DNA of 64,000 nucleotides from Pseudomonas phenolilytica (GCF_021432765.1 NZ_CP058908.1:3186001-3250000), one strand, 5' to 3'. Positions 49,354 to 60,254 are shown, numbered from the stretch's first letter. Notes: a model not told the origin generated them from the letters alone. Numbers and translations: made by a program.

Positions 49354-50082
49354 TCAGCCGTCCAGTTGCACCCACAACGGCGCCGCACCGCTGGCCTTCT
49401 CGATCGCTGCCAAACGCGCGGCATGCGCGGCCATCTCCTCGTCGCTGGCGCGCAGCACGATGGTGCGCTGGCGATCGGCCGGCAGCCGGCGAATCGGGCT
49501 CGGCTGCGCTCGGCCACCGTTGCCGCTGTCGGCACCGTCGCCCGCCAGCGAAAGGTTGGTCTGCCCGCCGGTCATGGTCAGCCAGACGTCGGCGAGAATC
49601 TCCGCGTCGAGCAGTGCGCCGTGCAGATCGCGGCCCGAGTTGTCCACGCCATAACGCTTGCACAACGCATCCAGGCTGTTGCGCTGGCCCGGATGGCGCT
49701 CGCGGGCCATCAGCAGGGTATCCAGCACCGAGCAGTGGTCGGTGATCTCGGCGCGCTCTTGCTGACCGAGCAGGGCGAATTCGTTGTTGATGAACCCGAT
49801 ATCGAACGCCGCGTTATGGATAACCAGCTGCGCGTCCCGGATGAACTCGAAGAACTCATCGGCAACATCACGGAAACGCGGCTTGTCGGCGAGAAACTCG
49901 TTGGTGATTCCGTGGACGGCGATCGCGCCCTCGTCCACCTCACGGTCCGGCTGCAGGTAGACATGGTAATGCCGTCCGGTCAGGCGCCGGCCGATCACTT
50001 CGACGCAGCCGATCTCGATGATCCGGTGACCATCGGTCACCGGCATACCCGTGGTTTCGGTATCCAGCACTACGCTACGCAT
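49354..50082 (-). CDS. dnaQ: DNA polymerase III epsilon subunit (proofreading exonuclease)
   Basis: A 242-residue DEDDh 3'-5' exonuclease that proofreads for the replicative polymerase. Exo I is LDTETTG, Exo II is NAAFDIGFINNEF, and Exo III is HGALLDAEILADVW. The tail after about residue 180, variable and Q/R rich, binds the alpha subunit. It follows rnhA by 12 bases on the same strand, an arrangement common in proteobacteria. Confidence 0.96.
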   Translation of the reverse strand: MRSVVLDTETTGMPVTDGHRIIEIGCVEVIGRRLTGRHYHVYLQPDREVDEGAIAVHGITNEFLADKPRFRDVADEFFEFIRDAQLVIHNAAFDIGFINNEFALLGQQERAEITDHCSVLDTLLMARERHPGQRNSLDALCKRYGVDNSGRDLHGALLDAEILADVWLTMTGGQTNLSLAGDGADSGNGGRAQPSPIRRLPADRQRTIVLRASDEEMAAHAARLAAIEKASGAAPLWVQLDG

Positions 50083-50094
50083 GTCTTCGCTCGC

Positions 50095-50550
50095 TTACAC
50101 AATCGGTTGACGTTTGGCCTGCACCACGCCGCGGTTGGCCAGCAGATCGGCCTGTTCGTTGCCCGGATGGCCGGTATGCCCGCGCACCCACTTCCAGCTG
50201 ACCTGATGACGATTGACCTGCTTGTCGAGCTGTTGCCAAAGATCCGCGTTCTTTACCGGCTGCTTGCTGGCCGTCTTCCAGCCGCGTTTCTTCCAGTTCG
50301 GCAGCCAATCGTTGATGCCCTGCATCACGTACTGGGAATCTGTCACCAGACGCACCTGGCAGGGACGCTTGAGCTCGGCAAGCGCACGAATCGCCGCCAT
50401 CAGCTCCATGCGGTTGTTGGTGGTCTGCGCTTCGCCGCCCCAGAGTTCGCGCTTGACACCTTTATATATCAGTAGCGCACCCCAACCACCGGGGCCCGGA
50501 TTACCTTTGCAGGCGCCATCCGTATAGATTTCGACCAGCTCGTCGCTCAT
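50095..50550 (-). CDS. rnhA: Ribonuclease HI
   Basis: A 151-residue enzyme that cuts RNA in RNA-DNA hybrids. The start [16 protein letters not shown] holds the first catalytic aspartate. [12 protein letters not shown] carries the glutamate, VTDSQYV the second aspartate, and [12 protein letters not shown] the histidine loop and final aspartate. Basic protrusion [15 protein letters not shown] is present. It sits between the methyltransferase gene and dnaQ in one probable operon. Confidence 0.97.
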   Translation of the reverse strand: MSDELVEIYTDGACKGNPGPGGWGALLIYKGVKRELWGGEAQTTNNRMELMAAIRALAELKRPCQVRLVTDSQYVMQGINDWLPNWKKRGWKTASKQPVKNADLWQQLDKQVNRHQVSWKWVRGHTGHPGNEQADLLANRGVVQAKRQPIV

Positions 50551-50607
50551 GAGAAAGTGCTTACCCTGTCAATCGGAATGGCGTGGCACAAGGACGCCGA
50601 CGCTCGA

Positions 50608-51363
50608 TTACTCGGCATCCCGGCGGCTGACCTTGGCCACCGGCAGTGGCAACAGCTTGCCCATGCGCTCGCGTCGCTGTTCACGCAACGGGCGCAGGCC
50701 GATCATCAGCTTACGTGCCACCAGAACGTAAAATCCGCCATTTGGCGCCTGCAGACGCTGCCCAAGCGACTCCAGGCGCAGCAGACGCGATTGCCACTCG
50801 CTCGAAGAAAGCGGCGGACAATAGCACCCGAAACGCCGATTCTCCAGCGCAAATCCGAGCAGGTTGAGCCAGTCCGCGACCCGTGTCGGACGGATGCAGC
50901 GCGCCTGCCGCAACGGTTCGCGCGACACCAGACGACGGGCACCCCACAGGCTCCAGGGATTGATACCGACGATCAGCAGATGCCCGCCCGGTCGTACGCT
51001 TCGCGCCGCCTCCCGTAGCAAGGCGTGGGGTGACAAGCTGAAATCCAGACCATGTTGCAGCAGTACCACGTCGGCCGCGTGCTCGCCGATCGGCCAGGCC
51101 TGCTCATCGCAGGCAATTTCCACACCGGCAAGCGCCGCCCCGAGCCTGACGCTGCGTTTGATCTTCGGCGGCACGACCGAGGCGCCGGAAAACGGGCCGT
51201 AATGCACGAGATAGCTGCCGAAGCAGCGATTCAATTCATCGCCGAGTACGCGCTGCTCCTGTTCGAGCAGCTGACGCCCCAGCGGGCCGGCAAACCAGTC
51301 GTTGGCCTCTGCGATCATGCGCAGCCACCGATCGTTTGTCTGGGCACAAGGTTGCGGCTTCAT
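50608..51363 (-). CDS. Class I SAM-dependent methyltransferase
   Basis: A 251-residue protein with a Rossmann-like methyltransferase fold. It shows a shortened SAM-binding region (LAGVEIACDEQAWPI), DVVLLQHGLDFSLSPHALLREAARSVRPGGHLLIVGINPWSLWGARR type motif IV-V core, and a basic C-terminus (REQRRERMGKLLPLP). It occupies the place of E. coli yafS, next to gloB, rnhA and dnaQ, and is of that uncharacterised family. The substrate is unknown. It is divergent from gloB. Confidence 0.85.
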   Translation of the reverse strand: MKPQPCAQTNDRWLRMIAEANDWFAGPLGRQLLEQEQRVLGDELNRCFGSYLVHYGPFSGASVVPPKIKRSVRLGAALAGVEIACDEQAWPIGEHAADVVLLQHGLDFSLSPHALLREAARSVRPGGHLLIVGINPWSLWGARRLVSREPLRQARCIRPTRVADWLNLLGFALENRRFGCYCPPLSSSEWQSRLLRLESLGQRLQAPNGGFYVLVARKLMIGLRPLREQRRERMGKLLPLPVAKVSRRDAE

Positions 51364-51411
51364 CGTTGGGCTCCTTTGCTCGGTCCTGCCTTCGATGTCA
51401 CTTTCGCTAGG

Positions 51412-51439
51412 TTTACGCTCGCCGATGTCCTGTTAGGAT
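51412..51439 (+). promoter_or_regulatory. Probable gloB promoter
   Basis: TTTACG (51412-51417) and TAGGAT (51434-51439) are 16 bases apart, with gloB starting at 51471. Confidence 0.45.
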
Positions 51440-51470
51440 GCGCTTTTGTCACTGTCTTGGCGACCCGACC

Positions 51471-52250
51471 ATGCTGAAGATCGAGGCACTGCCCGCGTTC
51501 ACCGACAACTATATCTGGCTGCTGCAGGATGACACGCAACGCCGCTGCGCCGCGGTCGATCCCGGCGACGCTGCGCCGGTACTGGCATGGCTGGCGGCCA
51601 ATCCGGACTGGCAACTGACCGACATCCTCGTCACCCATCACCATCATGACCACGTCGGCGGTATTGCCTCGCTGAAGGCGGGCACCAGCGCTCGCGTTCA
51701 TGGCCCCGCCAACGAACGCATTCCCGGCTGCGATCACGCACTGCAAGATGGCCAGCGAGTCCGAATTCTCGGCCATGTGCTGCTTGTATTGGCGGTTCCG
51801 GGCCATACCCTGGGCCATATCGCCTACTACCATCACGATGACGAACAGCCGTGGCTACTGAGTGGTGACACGCTGTTCGCCGCTGGCTGCGGGCGCCTGT
51901 TCGAGGGCACGCCACAGCAGATGCACGATTCGTTGCAGCGCCTGGCGGCCTTGCCGGAGCGCACGCTCGTCTACTGCACCCACGAGTACACGCTAAGCAA
52001 CCTGCGTTTCGCCCTGGCGGTGGAACCGAACAACTGCGAGATCAGCAAACGCTTGCAGGATGTTACCGAGTGCCGCGCGGCAAACCACAGCAGCCTGCCC
52101 ACGCGAATCGACCTCGAGCTGGCCACCAACCCCTTCCTACGCTGCGGGATAGACGCTGTACGCATGGCCGCGCAGGCACATAGCGAGACCGAACTGAATG
52201 CGTCAGCAGAGGTTTTCGCGGCGCTACGCGCCTGGAAAGATCGTTTCTGA
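51471..52250 (+). CDS. gloB: Hydroxyacylglutathione hydrolase (glyoxalase II)
   Basis: A 259-residue metallo-beta-lactamase-fold thioesterase that hydrolyses S-lactoylglutathione, the second step of methylglyoxal detoxification. The binuclear metal site is [10 protein letters not shown] (H56, H58, D60, H61), with further ligands in [11 protein letters not shown] and [16 protein letters not shown] and the late [11 protein letters not shown]. The glutathione-binding C-terminus is complete. The start at 51471 gives [16 protein letters not shown]. Confidence 0.96.
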   Translation: MLKIEALPAFTDNYIWLLQDDTQRRCAAVDPGDAAPVLAWLAANPDWQLTDILVTHHHHDHVGGIASLKAGTSARVHGPANERIPGCDHALQDGQRVRILGHVLLVLAVPGHTLGHIAYYHHDDEQPWLLSGDTLFAAGCGRLFEGTPQQMHDSLQRLAALPERTLVYCTHEYTLSNLRFALAVEPNNCEISKRLQDVTECRAANHSSLPTRIDLELATNPFLRCGIDAVRMAAQAHSETELNASAEVFAALRAWKDRF

Positions 52251-52286
52251 ACAACCTCGACAGGTTCCCGAAACGCGGCAGCGCGC

Positions 52287-52315
52287 TTGACCCACCGGAA
52301 CCCGGTTTCTAGAAT
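52287..52315 (+). promoter_or_regulatory. Sigma-70 promoter of mltD
   Basis: TTGACC (52287-52292) and TAGAAT (52310-52315) with an ideal 17-base spacer, 36 bases before the mltD ATG. Confidence 0.7.
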
Positions 52316-52350
52316 CCGGCGAATTTTATTTCCCGGAAAACCTCCAGCCA

Positions 52351-53901
52351 ATGCCGCCAGCGCCCAAAAGACGCTGCGTTCCAGACGCCTTGGCAGCCTC
52401 TGGACGCGCCCTCGCCGCCGCCCTCTGCGTGACCCTTGCGGGCTGCCAGAGCAACGCGCCGCAGGATTACTCATCCACTCGTTCGGTGGCGCCGCTCACC
52501 ATCGAGCAGGATCCCCTGTGGCTGTCGGACAAGTCCGTGGCGCCGGAGCACGAGGACATCTGGGAACGCATTCGCGATGGTTTCATGCTGCAGGAACACC
52601 TGGACAGCAATCCGCGCATCGAACAGCAGCGCCTTCTGTTTGCCAGTCGTCCCGGTTCCGTTCAAACGGCCACCGCCCGCGGTGGGCCGTACATTCACTA
52701 CATCGTCGAACGGCTGGAAGAGCGTGACATGCCGCTGGAGCTGGCGCTGCTACCAGTGATCGAAAGCGCTTACGACCCCTTCGCCTACTCCCCGGCCCAC
52801 GCGGTAGGCCTGTGGCAGTTCATCCCCTCTACCGGCCGCCATTTCAACCTGCGCCAGACCAATTGGTACGACGGCCGACGCGACATCACTGCCTCGACCA
52901 ACGCAGCCCTGCGCTACCTGAGCTATCTGCACGGGCTGTTCAACGGTGACTGGCTCCTGGCCCTCGCGGCCTACAACGCAGGCGAAGGAACCGTCAGCCG
53001 TGCCATCGAACGCAACCAGAAGCTCGGGCTGCCGACCGACTACTGGAACCTGCCGCTGCCGCGCGAAACGCGTGACTACGTCCCCAAGCTGCTTGCGCTC
53101 TCGCAACTGGTCAACGCGCCGGAAGCCTATGGCATCACGCTCAGCCCAATCGCGAACGAGCCCTACTTCGAAGTAGTACCGTTGAAACAGCGTATGGACT
53201 TAGCGCAAATCGCGCAGATGGCGGATCTCGATGAAGACGAGCTTTATCAGCTGAATCCGGCATTCACTCGGCGCATCACTCTCGATGGCCCGCAGCAGCT
53301 GCTGGTACCGCTGGACAAGGCCGAAATGCTGACTGCCAGCCTGGCGCTGATGAAGCCGCAAGACATGGCCAGCTGGCAGCAGTACAGCGTACGCCCGGGC
53401 GACACCCTCAACAGCATTGCCGAGCGTCATCAAATCAGTGTCACCACGCTTCGCGACCTCAATCGTCTGCGCAGCAACCGGCTACGCATCGGTCAAGTCC
53501 TCAGCATTCCCTCGCGCCTAGGCAGCGAACCGACAGGCGAGTTGCTCCAGGCAGTCGCGCGCCGCACGCCTAGCACACCGCGTAGCTATCGCGTCAAAGC
53601 CGGCGACAACCTATGGGATATAGCCAAGGCCCAGCGGGTGTCGGTACGCGATCTGCAGCGCTGGAACAAGCTCTCCGGCAGCAGCCTGAAGGTAGGCCAG
53701 GCGCTCTTTCTGCAGGGCCCGGCGCCCGCCAGCGCCACCAAGGCAGCGGCACCGACTTACTACAAGGTGCGCAAGGGCGATTCGCTTTACCAGATCGCCA
53801 AACGTTTCAACATCCACGTCAGCAAGCTGAAAACCTGGAATCCCAAGGGGACACAAGTGCTGCGCCCTGGACAGCTGCTCACGCTCTACCTGCCGAACTG
53901 A
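52351..53901 (+). CDS. mltD: Membrane-bound lytic murein transglycosylase D
   Basis: A 516-residue outer-membrane lipoprotein that cleaves peptidoglycan glycan strands. The lipobox TLAGC places the lipidated cysteine at residue 32. The SLT-type catalytic domain (about 110-270) has the catalytic E138 in PVIESAYDP, then AVGLWQFIPSTGRHF and LALAAYNAGEGTV. Three LysM repeats follow at about 345-390, 415-460 and 470-514 (YSVRPGDTL, YRVKAGDNL, YKVRKGDSL). It converges on the HDOD gene with only seven bases between stops. Confidence 0.95.
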   Translation: MPPAPKRRCVPDALAASGRALAAALCVTLAGCQSNAPQDYSSTRSVAPLTIEQDPLWLSDKSVAPEHEDIWERIRDGFMLQEHLDSNPRIEQQRLLFASRPGSVQTATARGGPYIHYIVERLEERDMPLELALLPVIESAYDPFAYSPAHAVGLWQFIPSTGRHFNLRQTNWYDGRRDITASTNAALRYLSYLHGLFNGDWLLALAAYNAGEGTVSRAIERNQKLGLPTDYWNLPLPRETRDYVPKLLALSQLVNAPEAYGITLSPIANEPYFEVVPLKQRMDLAQIAQMADLDEDELYQLNPAFTRRITLDGPQQLLVPLDKAEMLTASLALMKPQDMASWQQYSVRPGDTLNSIAERHQISVTTLRDLNRLRSNRLRIGQVLSIPSRLGSEPTGELLQAVARRTPSTPRSYRVKAGDNLWDIAKAQRVSVRDLQRWNKLSGSSLKVGQALFLQGPAPASATKAAAPTYYKVRKGDSLYQIAKRFNIHVSKLKTWNPKGTQVLRPGQLLTLYLPN

Positions 53902-53908
53902 TTGCCGG

Positions 53909-55477
53909 TCAGCTACGCCGCGATAGCGCCGCGAGACAACGTCCGACCAACTGAGTGAAGCGCTGGAACGCCACGAACTGCTCATGCTTGAGCGCGCGCC
54001 CCGATATCCGGCAATCGGCGTACAGCACACCGATCTCATGGGTTCCCGCCATGAGCGGCGCAATGAAGAACATGCCTTTTCCCAGCCACTGCCGGATCGG
54101 TTGCGTCACCAGGTCCTCAAGGTTGTAACTGGCCGGCACACCCATCCAGAGGGATTGCCGCTGACGCAGAGCGTAACTGAAGATGTGCGGCTGCTCGGGC
54201 TGTTCGGCAGGAAGCACAAACTCTTCCGCCCACTTCTGAGTACCCACACCGATCGCACCACGCACACGGAAACACGTCTGCCGATCGGCCAGCACAGCGA
54301 CCATCACCCGCTCCAGCCCGGCACCATGATGAAGTCCGTCGAGCAGCGTTTGCAGAATCAGGCCAACATCGCCACCACGCGTCGCCATCAGCCCCAGATC
54401 CTGCAAGGCCTGCTGCATCTTCAGCAGATTCGGTTGCAGCAGACTGGCCTGATGCTGCGACTGCTGCAGCTGAATCTGCTCCGGATCGGTGCTGGGAATC
54501 AGTCGACACAGCCTGTCGGCGCCGAACGTCGAGGCGACCTCCACAGCCTCGTCGGCGCTGGCCAGGATCAGTCGTAGCGCGTCCTCTTCGGTCACGCCGG
54601 TAAAGGCAGCGTACTCACTGATAAGCCCGCTCATACGTGGCGATCCCCAGCCCTCCAGCGCCGCCTCGCTGATCCTCACGCCGAGCAACACCGAACGTAC
54701 CCCGGCATCGCTGCTGCTGGCTGCGCTGTGCGCGAGCGAGATCAGCTCGCCGAGGTTCCAGCTCTTGGTCAGCCCCAGCGTCAGTTGACGGAAACTTGTA
54801 CCCAGCACCTGCTGTACGGCCTCCTCGGCCTTCACCCCGGGCTGCGCAAGCATTGCCGCCAGTTCGTCAGCCTGCTCGCCGCCGCAGCCCCAGAAAGCCA
54901 GCTCGCCGACGTTGAACAGCAGCGCCGCGATGAACACTTCTTCCTCGTGGCGCGGAATCACATAGCCAGAAACATTGCGCGCCTGTACCGCTGCATGAAA
55001 CGAGCGAGCCAGCAACTCCTGCAGCTGGTGCCGCGGCGCCCGGTCGAGCAAGCCGTCAATCAGGCTCACCGACAGGCTGATCAGGCGGACGTTGTCGAAG
55101 CCGATCATGACGATCGCCCGAGTGATCGTCTTGATGACCTCCTGCGAAGGGTTGTAATAGCTGCTGTTGCCCACCCGCAGCACCTTCGAGGTGAGCGCCG
55201 CGTCGCGCAACAGGACATCGGCCAATTGCTGCACCGAAGCATGCTGCTCTTGGGTCAGCCGCTGCAGGTCCTGGACCACACCGGCCAGCGCCGGCAATTC
55301 GGATTGATTCAGACGTTCGATCCACGCCTGTAACCCCTGACTACGTGCACCCAACGCAGGCCGCCTTGCCGCTTCAGCGGCATATTGAAATAGCTGGCAG
55401 TTTGCCCGACTCCATCTGCCTTTTTCCAGCGCAGACAAGCTGTTACTGTACCCGGCCGAGAAGCCCGAAAGCGCCAT
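53909..55477 (-). CDS. HDOD-domain signalling protein
   Basis: A protein of about 522 residues. The HDOD domain (about 40-240) contains LAGVVQDLQRLTQEQHASVQQLADVLLRDAALTSKVLRVGNSSYYN in family style and IVMIGFDNVRLISLSVSL. A GAF-like domain forms the C-terminus (about 360-520, LERVMVAVLADRQTCFRV, GVLYADCR). HDOD proteins regulate chemotaxis, biofilm or stress through protein contacts; no enzymatic residues are expected. The start is uncertain: the ATG at 55477 is used here, the open frame runs to 55558. I do not recall an HDOD gene at this place in PAO1. Confidence 0.82.
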   Translation of the reverse strand: MALSGFSAGYSNSLSALEKGRWSRANCQLFQYAAEAARRPALGARSQGLQAWIERLNQSELPALAGVVQDLQRLTQEQHASVQQLADVLLRDAALTSKVLRVGNSSYYNPSQEVIKTITRAIVMIGFDNVRLISLSVSLIDGLLDRAPRHQLQELLARSFHAAVQARNVSGYVIPRHEEEVFIAALLFNVGELAFWGCGGEQADELAAMLAQPGVKAEEAVQQVLGTSFRQLTLGLTKSWNLGELISLAHSAASSSDAGVRSVLLGVRISEAALEGWGSPRMSGLISEYAAFTGVTEEDALRLILASADEAVEVASTFGADRLCRLIPSTDPEQIQLQQSQHQASLLQPNLLKMQQALQDLGLMATRGGDVGLILQTLLDGLHHGAGLERVMVAVLADRQTCFRVRGAIGVGTQKWAEEFVLPAEQPEQPHIFSYALRQRQSLWMGVPASYNLEDLVTQPIRQWLGKGMFFIAPLMAGTHEIGVLYADCRISGRALKHEQFVAFQRFTQLVGRCLAALSRRS

Positions 55478-57323
55478 GGATCGGATTCCCAGCCTGATGC
55501 GATGCCTGTTCCCGTTACTCACCTGCCTGGTCTTGAGCTTTCCCGCCCTCGCAACCATCAGCGAAAGCCACGGTTATGCGCAGTTCGGCGTCCTCAAGTA
55601 CCCTGCAACATTCACCCATTTCGACTGGGTGAATCCCGAAGCGCCCAAGGGCGGTCTCCTCAAGCTGATGGCCTTCGGTACGTTCGACACGCTCAACCCC
55701 TATACCTTCAAGGGCACCAGCCCGAGTGCCACTCCGGATTTCCTCGAATATGGCATCAGCGAGCTGAATGAGCCGCTGATGGTTGGCACCGGGTTCTATG
55801 ACCCGTCCGGAGACGAGCCGGCCTCGAGCTACGGCCTGATCGCCGAATCGATCGAGTACAGCGAAAACCCAAGCTGGGTCGTGTTCAACCTGCGCAAGCA
55901 GGCGCGCTTTCACGATGGCCAGCCGATCACCGCCTATGACGTCGCCTTCTCCTATCGGCTGCTGATCCGCGACGGCCATCCGCGCTATCGGACCAACTTG
56001 GAGGGCGTCAAGCGAATCGACATCCTGTCGCGCCACCGCATCCGCTTCGTCTTCGAGCAGCCAAATACGCTGCTCATCCAGCGCATCGGCGAGCTGCCGG
56101 TACTGCCGCAGCACTACTGGAAGGGTCGCGATTTCAAGGCAACGACCTTCGATCCGCCGCTCGGCAGCGGACCTTATCGGCTGGTCGAAGTGCTACCTGG
56201 GCGCAAGCTGGTCTTCGAGCGGGTAAAGGACTGGTGGGGCAAGGACCTGCCGGTCAATCGCGGCAAGTACAACTTCAACCGCGTCGATGTGGAGTTCTAC
56301 CGCGACAACACGGTGGCGTTCGAAGCGTTCAAGGTCGGCGAGTTCGATTTCTTCATCGAACATCAGGCCAAGAACTGGGCCAACGGGTACCAGTTCCCGG
56401 CACTGGCGCGCGGCGAGATCATCCGGGCCGAAATACCTCACCGGATTCCCAGCAACACCCAGGCGCTGTTTATGAATAACCGGCGCCCGGCGTTCGCCGA
56501 CCAGCGCGTGCGTGAAGCATTGGGCATGCTGTTCGATTTTGAATGGACCAACCGGGCATTGTTCTACTCCGCCTACCAGCGCAGCGAAAGCTACTACCCC
56601 AACAGCGAATTCGCCGCGGTCGGCATACCGGAAGGCAGCGAGTGGCTGCAGCTCTCACCATTTCGCGAACAGTTGCCAGCCAGGCTCTTCAGCGAACCAT
56701 TCCAGCTGCCACGCACGGACGGGCATGGCATCCCGCGCGACACGCTGCGTCAAGCGTTGGCGTTGCTCGCCGAGGCCGGCTGGAAACTCTCCGGCGACTA
56801 TTTGCTCGATCGTAGCGGGCGACCGCTGAGTTTCGAGATTCTGCTGGTCAACCCGCGCCTGGAGCGGATTCTGCAGTCCTATGTGGCGAATCTCGCGCGC
56901 ATCGGCATCCAGGCACGTCTGCGCACCGTCGACAGCGCCCAGTACAAGCAGCGTCTGGACCAATACGATTACGACATGATCCTCACGACCCTGGCGCAGA
57001 GTCTCAGCCCCGGCATCGAGCAATGGTTGTACTTTCATTCCAGCCAGGTCGACGTGAAAGGCGGGCGCAACTATGCCGGTATCGCCAATCCGGTGGTCGA
57101 CGCCCTGCTGGAGAAACTCCTTGCTGCCAGCACACGTGACGAGCAGGTGGCGATCAGTCGTGCCATCGATCGCGTCCTGCTGTGGCATCACTACACCATT
57201 CCCAACTGGTTCATCAGCAATCATCGCCTGGCCTACCGCAATCGGTTCGCCCACGCCACCACGCCGCCCTACACACTGGGGCTGCGCACCTGGTGGCTGA
57301 AGGACCTGGAGACAGCCAAATGA
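55476..57323 (+). CDS. nppA1: Peptide ABC transporter substrate-binding protein, first of two
   Basis: A periplasmic family 5 solute-binding protein of 615 residues (608 from the alternative ATG at 55497). A signal peptide precedes the cleavage at about PALA-TISESHGYAQFG. The core shows APKGGLLKLMAFGTFDTLNPYTFKG and FSYRLLIRDGHPRYR, which group it with YejA-like binding proteins. By order and content the operon matches P. aeruginosa nppA1A2BCD, which imports peptidyl-nucleoside antibiotics and peptides. Its TGA overlaps the nppA2 ATG. Confidence 0.85.
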   Translation: MDRIPSLMRCLFPLLTCLVLSFPALATISESHGYAQFGVLKYPATFTHFDWVNPEAPKGGLLKLMAFGTFDTLNPYTFKGTSPSATPDFLEYGISELNEPLMVGTGFYDPSGDEPASSYGLIAESIEYSENPSWVVFNLRKQARFHDGQPITAYDVAFSYRLLIRDGHPRYRTNLEGVKRIDILSRHRIRFVFEQPNTLLIQRIGELPVLPQHYWKGRDFKATTFDPPLGSGPYRLVEVLPGRKLVFERVKDWWGKDLPVNRGKYNFNRVDVEFYRDNTVAFEAFKVGEFDFFIEHQAKNWANGYQFPALARGEIIRAEIPHRIPSNTQALFMNNRRPAFADQRVREALGMLFDFEWTNRALFYSAYQRSESYYPNSEFAAVGIPEGSEWLQLSPFREQLPARLFSEPFQLPRTDGHGIPRDTLRQALALLAEAGWKLSGDYLLDRSGRPLSFEILLVNPRLERILQSYVANLARIGIQARLRTVDSAQYKQRLDQYDYDMILTTLAQSLSPGIEQWLYFHSSQVDVKGGRNYAGIANPVVDALLEKLLAASTRDEQVAISRAIDRVLLWHHYTIPNWFISNHRLAYRNRFAHATTPPYTLGLRTWWLKDLETAK

Positions 57324-59179
57324 TCACTCGTATCCGCCCCCTGCTTCGCAGCGGACTGTTCGGCCTGCTTTGCGTCGCCGCCCTTTGCGACGCCGCGCCA
57401 CGTCATGCGCTGACGCTCTATGACGAAAAGCCGAAATATCCGGCCGACTTCAGCCACTTCGAGTACGCCAATCCCGATGCGCCCAAGGGCGGCACGCTGC
57501 GTCAGGCCGGATTCGGCAGCTTCGACTCGCTCAATCCCTTCATCAACAAGGGTGTCGCTGCCGACGACATCGGTCTGATCTACGACACGCTCACCACCAA
57601 TAGCCTGGACGAGCCGTTCACCGTCTATGGTCTGCTTGCCGAGAAGATCGAAAAGGGCCCGAACAACAGCTGGGTGCGCTTCCATCTGCGCCCGCAGGCG
57701 CGTTTCCACGATGGCCAGCCGGTGACCGCCGAGGACGTGGTATTCACCTTCGAAACCCTGATGAGCCAGGGCGCGCCGCATTATCGCGGCTATTACGCCG
57801 ATGTGGCGAAGGTAACAGCCGAAAGCCAGCGTCGCGTGCGTTTCGATTTCAAGCATGCCGGCAACCGCGAGCTGCCGATGATCCTTGGCCAGCTGCCGGT
57901 GCTGCCCAAGCATTGGTGGGAAAGTCGCGACTTCTCCTCCGGCAGTCTGGAACCGCCGCTGGGTAGCGGACCGTATCGCGTCGAGGAAGTCCAGGCAGGT
58001 CGTACCATCCGCTACGCCCGAGTGAAGGACTACTGGGGCAAGGATCTAGCGGTCAATCGCGGCTTCTACAACTTCGACCGCCTGGTCTTCGACTACTACC
58101 GCGACAACACCGTGGCCCTGCAGGCATTCAAAGCCGGGCACTTCGACTATTGGCTAGAGACCAGTGCAAAGAACTGGGCCACCGCCTACGACATTGCCGC
58201 AGTGCATGACGGCCGGATCATCAAGGAGGAAATTGCCAATCACAACCCGACCGGCATGCAGGGCTTCATCTTCAATATCCGTCGCCCGCTGCTGCAGGAC
58301 CGCCGGGTTCGTGAGGCGCTGGCATTGCTGTTTGATTTCGAGTGGACCAATCGTCAACTGTTCAATGGCGCCTATACGCGCACCCGTAGCTATTTCGACA
58401 ATTCCGAACTGGCCTCCAGCGGCCTGCCGGACAAGCAGGAACTGCAACTGCTCGAGCCCCTGCGCGGCAAGATCCCGGACGAAGTGTTCGACCAACCCTT
58501 CGACCTGCCGAAGACCGACGCCAACGGCATCATTCGCGAACAGCAACGCCGCGCCTACCGCCTGCTCACCGAGGCTGGCTGGCAGGTGCGGGATGATCGG
58601 ATGGTCGATGCCGACGGCAAGCCGATGAAGCTGGAATTCCTGCTGGTGCAAGCTGAATTCGAGCGTGTCCTGCTACCGTACAAGCGCAACCTGGCCGATC
58701 TGGGGATAGAGCTCGAGATCCGCCGCGTGGATGTTTCGCAGTACATCAATCGGCTGCGCTCGCGCGATTACGACATGATCGTCAGCGGCTTCGGCCAGTC
58801 CAACTCGCCCGGCAACGAGCAGCGTGAATACTGGCATTCGGCGAGCGCCGACAACCCCGGCAGCCGCAACTTCATCGGCTTAAAGGACCCGGCCATCGAC
58901 AGCCTGGTGGAGCAGCTGATCGCCGCCGACTCGCGCCAGGAACTGGTGACCCGCACGCGCGCTCTGGATCGTGTCCTCCTCTGGGGGCACTACGTGGTTC
59001 CCAACTGGCATATCAAGACCTGGCGTGTCGCCTACTGGAATCATCTCGCGCATCCTGAGACCACGCCGCGGCAGGATATCGGTCTGATGACCTGGTGGAA
59101 GAAACCGGAAGCCTCCGCTCCGGTTGCCAAGCCCGTTGACGAACGCAGCGGAAAATCGGCCGGCGAGACGGAGCACTGA
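57320..59179 (+). CDS. nppA2: Peptide ABC transporter substrate-binding protein, second of two
   Basis: A 619-residue paralogue of the preceding protein with the same YejA-like features: a signal peptide ending near [35 protein letters not shown], and [28 protein letters not shown] (near-identical block in nppA1). A proline/glutamate-rich tail follows. The ATG overlaps the nppA1 stop (ATGA at 57320-57323). Two binding proteins sharing one permease suggest a widened substrate range. The next gene starts one base after its stop. Confidence 0.85.
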   Translation: MITRIRPLLRSGLFGLLCVAALCDAAPRHALTLYDEKPKYPADFSHFEYANPDAPKGGTLRQAGFGSFDSLNPFINKGVAADDIGLIYDTLTTNSLDEPFTVYGLLAEKIEKGPNNSWVRFHLRPQARFHDGQPVTAEDVVFTFETLMSQGAPHYRGYYADVAKVTAESQRRVRFDFKHAGNRELPMILGQLPVLPKHWWESRDFSSGSLEPPLGSGPYRVEEVQAGRTIRYARVKDYWGKDLAVNRGFYNFDRLVFDYYRDNTVALQAFKAGHFDYWLETSAKNWATAYDIAAVHDGRIIKEEIANHNPTGMQGFIFNIRRPLLQDRRVREALALLFDFEWTNRQLFNGAYTRTRSYFDNSELASSGLPDKQELQLLEPLRGKIPDEVFDQPFDLPKTDANGIIREQQRRAYRLLTEAGWQVRDDRMVDADGKPMKLEFLLVQAEFERVLLPYKRNLADLGIELEIRRVDVSQYINRLRSRDYDMIVSGFGQSNSPGNEQREYWHSASADNPGSRNFIGLKDPAIDSLVEQLIAADSRQELVTRTRALDRVLLWGHYVVPNWHIKTWRVAYWNHLAHPETTPRQDIGLMTWWKKPEASAPVAKPVDERSGKSAGETEH

Positions 59180-59180
59180 A

Positions 59181-60254
59181 ATGCTGGCCTATATCGTTCG
59201 TCGTCTTTTGCTGATCATCCCGACGTTGTTCGGCATCCTGCTGATCAACTTCATCATCATCCAGGCTGCCCCCGGCGGGCCGGTCGAACAGGCAATCGCC
59301 AAGCTGGAGGGCTTTGAAGGCGCCACCAGCCGGATCGCCGGTGGCGGCTCGGAGGTTTCCGTAGCGGGCACCAGCTACCGCGGCGCGCAAGGCCTGGATC
59401 CCGAACTGGTGGCCGAGATCGAGCGTCTCTACGGCTTCGACAAACCGCCTGCCGAGCGCTTCTGGATCATGCTCAGCAATTATCTGCGGCTCGACTTCGG
59501 CGAGAGCTTCTTTCGCGATGCGTCGGTCACTGAGCTGATCGTCGAGAAGATGCCTGTATCGATCTCGCTCGGGCTGTGGAGCACGCTGATCATGTATCTG
59601 GCGTCGATTCCTCTTGGTATCGCCAAGGCCACGCGCCACGGCAGCACCTTCGACGTCTGGACCAGCTCGGCGATCATCGTCGGCTACGCGATTCCGGCAT
59701 TCCTCTTTGCGATCCTGCTGATCGTGCTGTTCGCCGGCGGCAGCTACTGGAACTGGTTTCCGCTCCGGGGACTGACGTCCGGCAACTTCGACGAGCTCAG
59801 TCTGGGCGGCAAGATTATCGACTACTTCTGGCATCTGGCTCTGCCGGTGACGGCGCTGGTAATCGGCAACTTTGCCACGCTGACGCTGCTGACCAAGAAC
59901 AGTTTCCTCGACGAAATCAACAAGCAGTACGTGATCACCGCCCGCGCCAAAGGCCTGAGCAAGAACCGCGTGCTTTACGGCCATGTGTTCCGCAATGCCA
60001 TGCTGATCATCATCGCCGGCTTCCCGTCGGCGTTCATCGGCATGTTCTTTACCGGCTCACTGCTGATCGAGGTGATCTTCTCTCTGGACGGCCTCGGCCT
60101 ACTGAGCTTCGAGGCGGCGATCAATCGCGACTACCCGGTGGTGTTCGGCACCCTCTTCCTCTTCACTCTGCTCGGCCTGGTGGTGAAACTGATCGGCGAC
60201 CTGACCTACACCCTGGTCGATCCGCGCATTGACTTCGAAAGCAGGGAGGCCTGA
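59181..60254 (+). CDS. nppB: Peptide ABC transporter permease (YejB-like)
   Basis: A 357-residue inner-membrane permease of the DppB/YejB class. Six membrane helices are visible, starting [21 protein letters not shown]. The EAA loop is [30 protein letters not shown] periplasmic insert with [16 protein letters not shown] is typical of YejB. It starts one base after the nppA2 stop and ends one base before nppC. Confidence 0.92.
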   Translation: MLAYIVRRLLLIIPTLFGILLINFIIIQAAPGGPVEQAIAKLEGFEGATSRIAGGGSEVSVAGTSYRGAQGLDPELVAEIERLYGFDKPPAERFWIMLSNYLRLDFGESFFRDASVTELIVEKMPVSISLGLWSTLIMYLASIPLGIAKATRHGSTFDVWTSSAIIVGYAIPAFLFAILLIVLFAGGSYWNWFPLRGLTSGNFDELSLGGKIIDYFWHLALPVTALVIGNFATLTLLTKNSFLDEINKQYVITARAKGLSKNRVLYGHVFRNAMLIIIAGFPSAFIGMFFTGSLLIEVIFSLDGLGLLSFEAAINRDYPVVFGTLFLFTLLGLVVKLIGDLTYTLVDPRIDFESREA

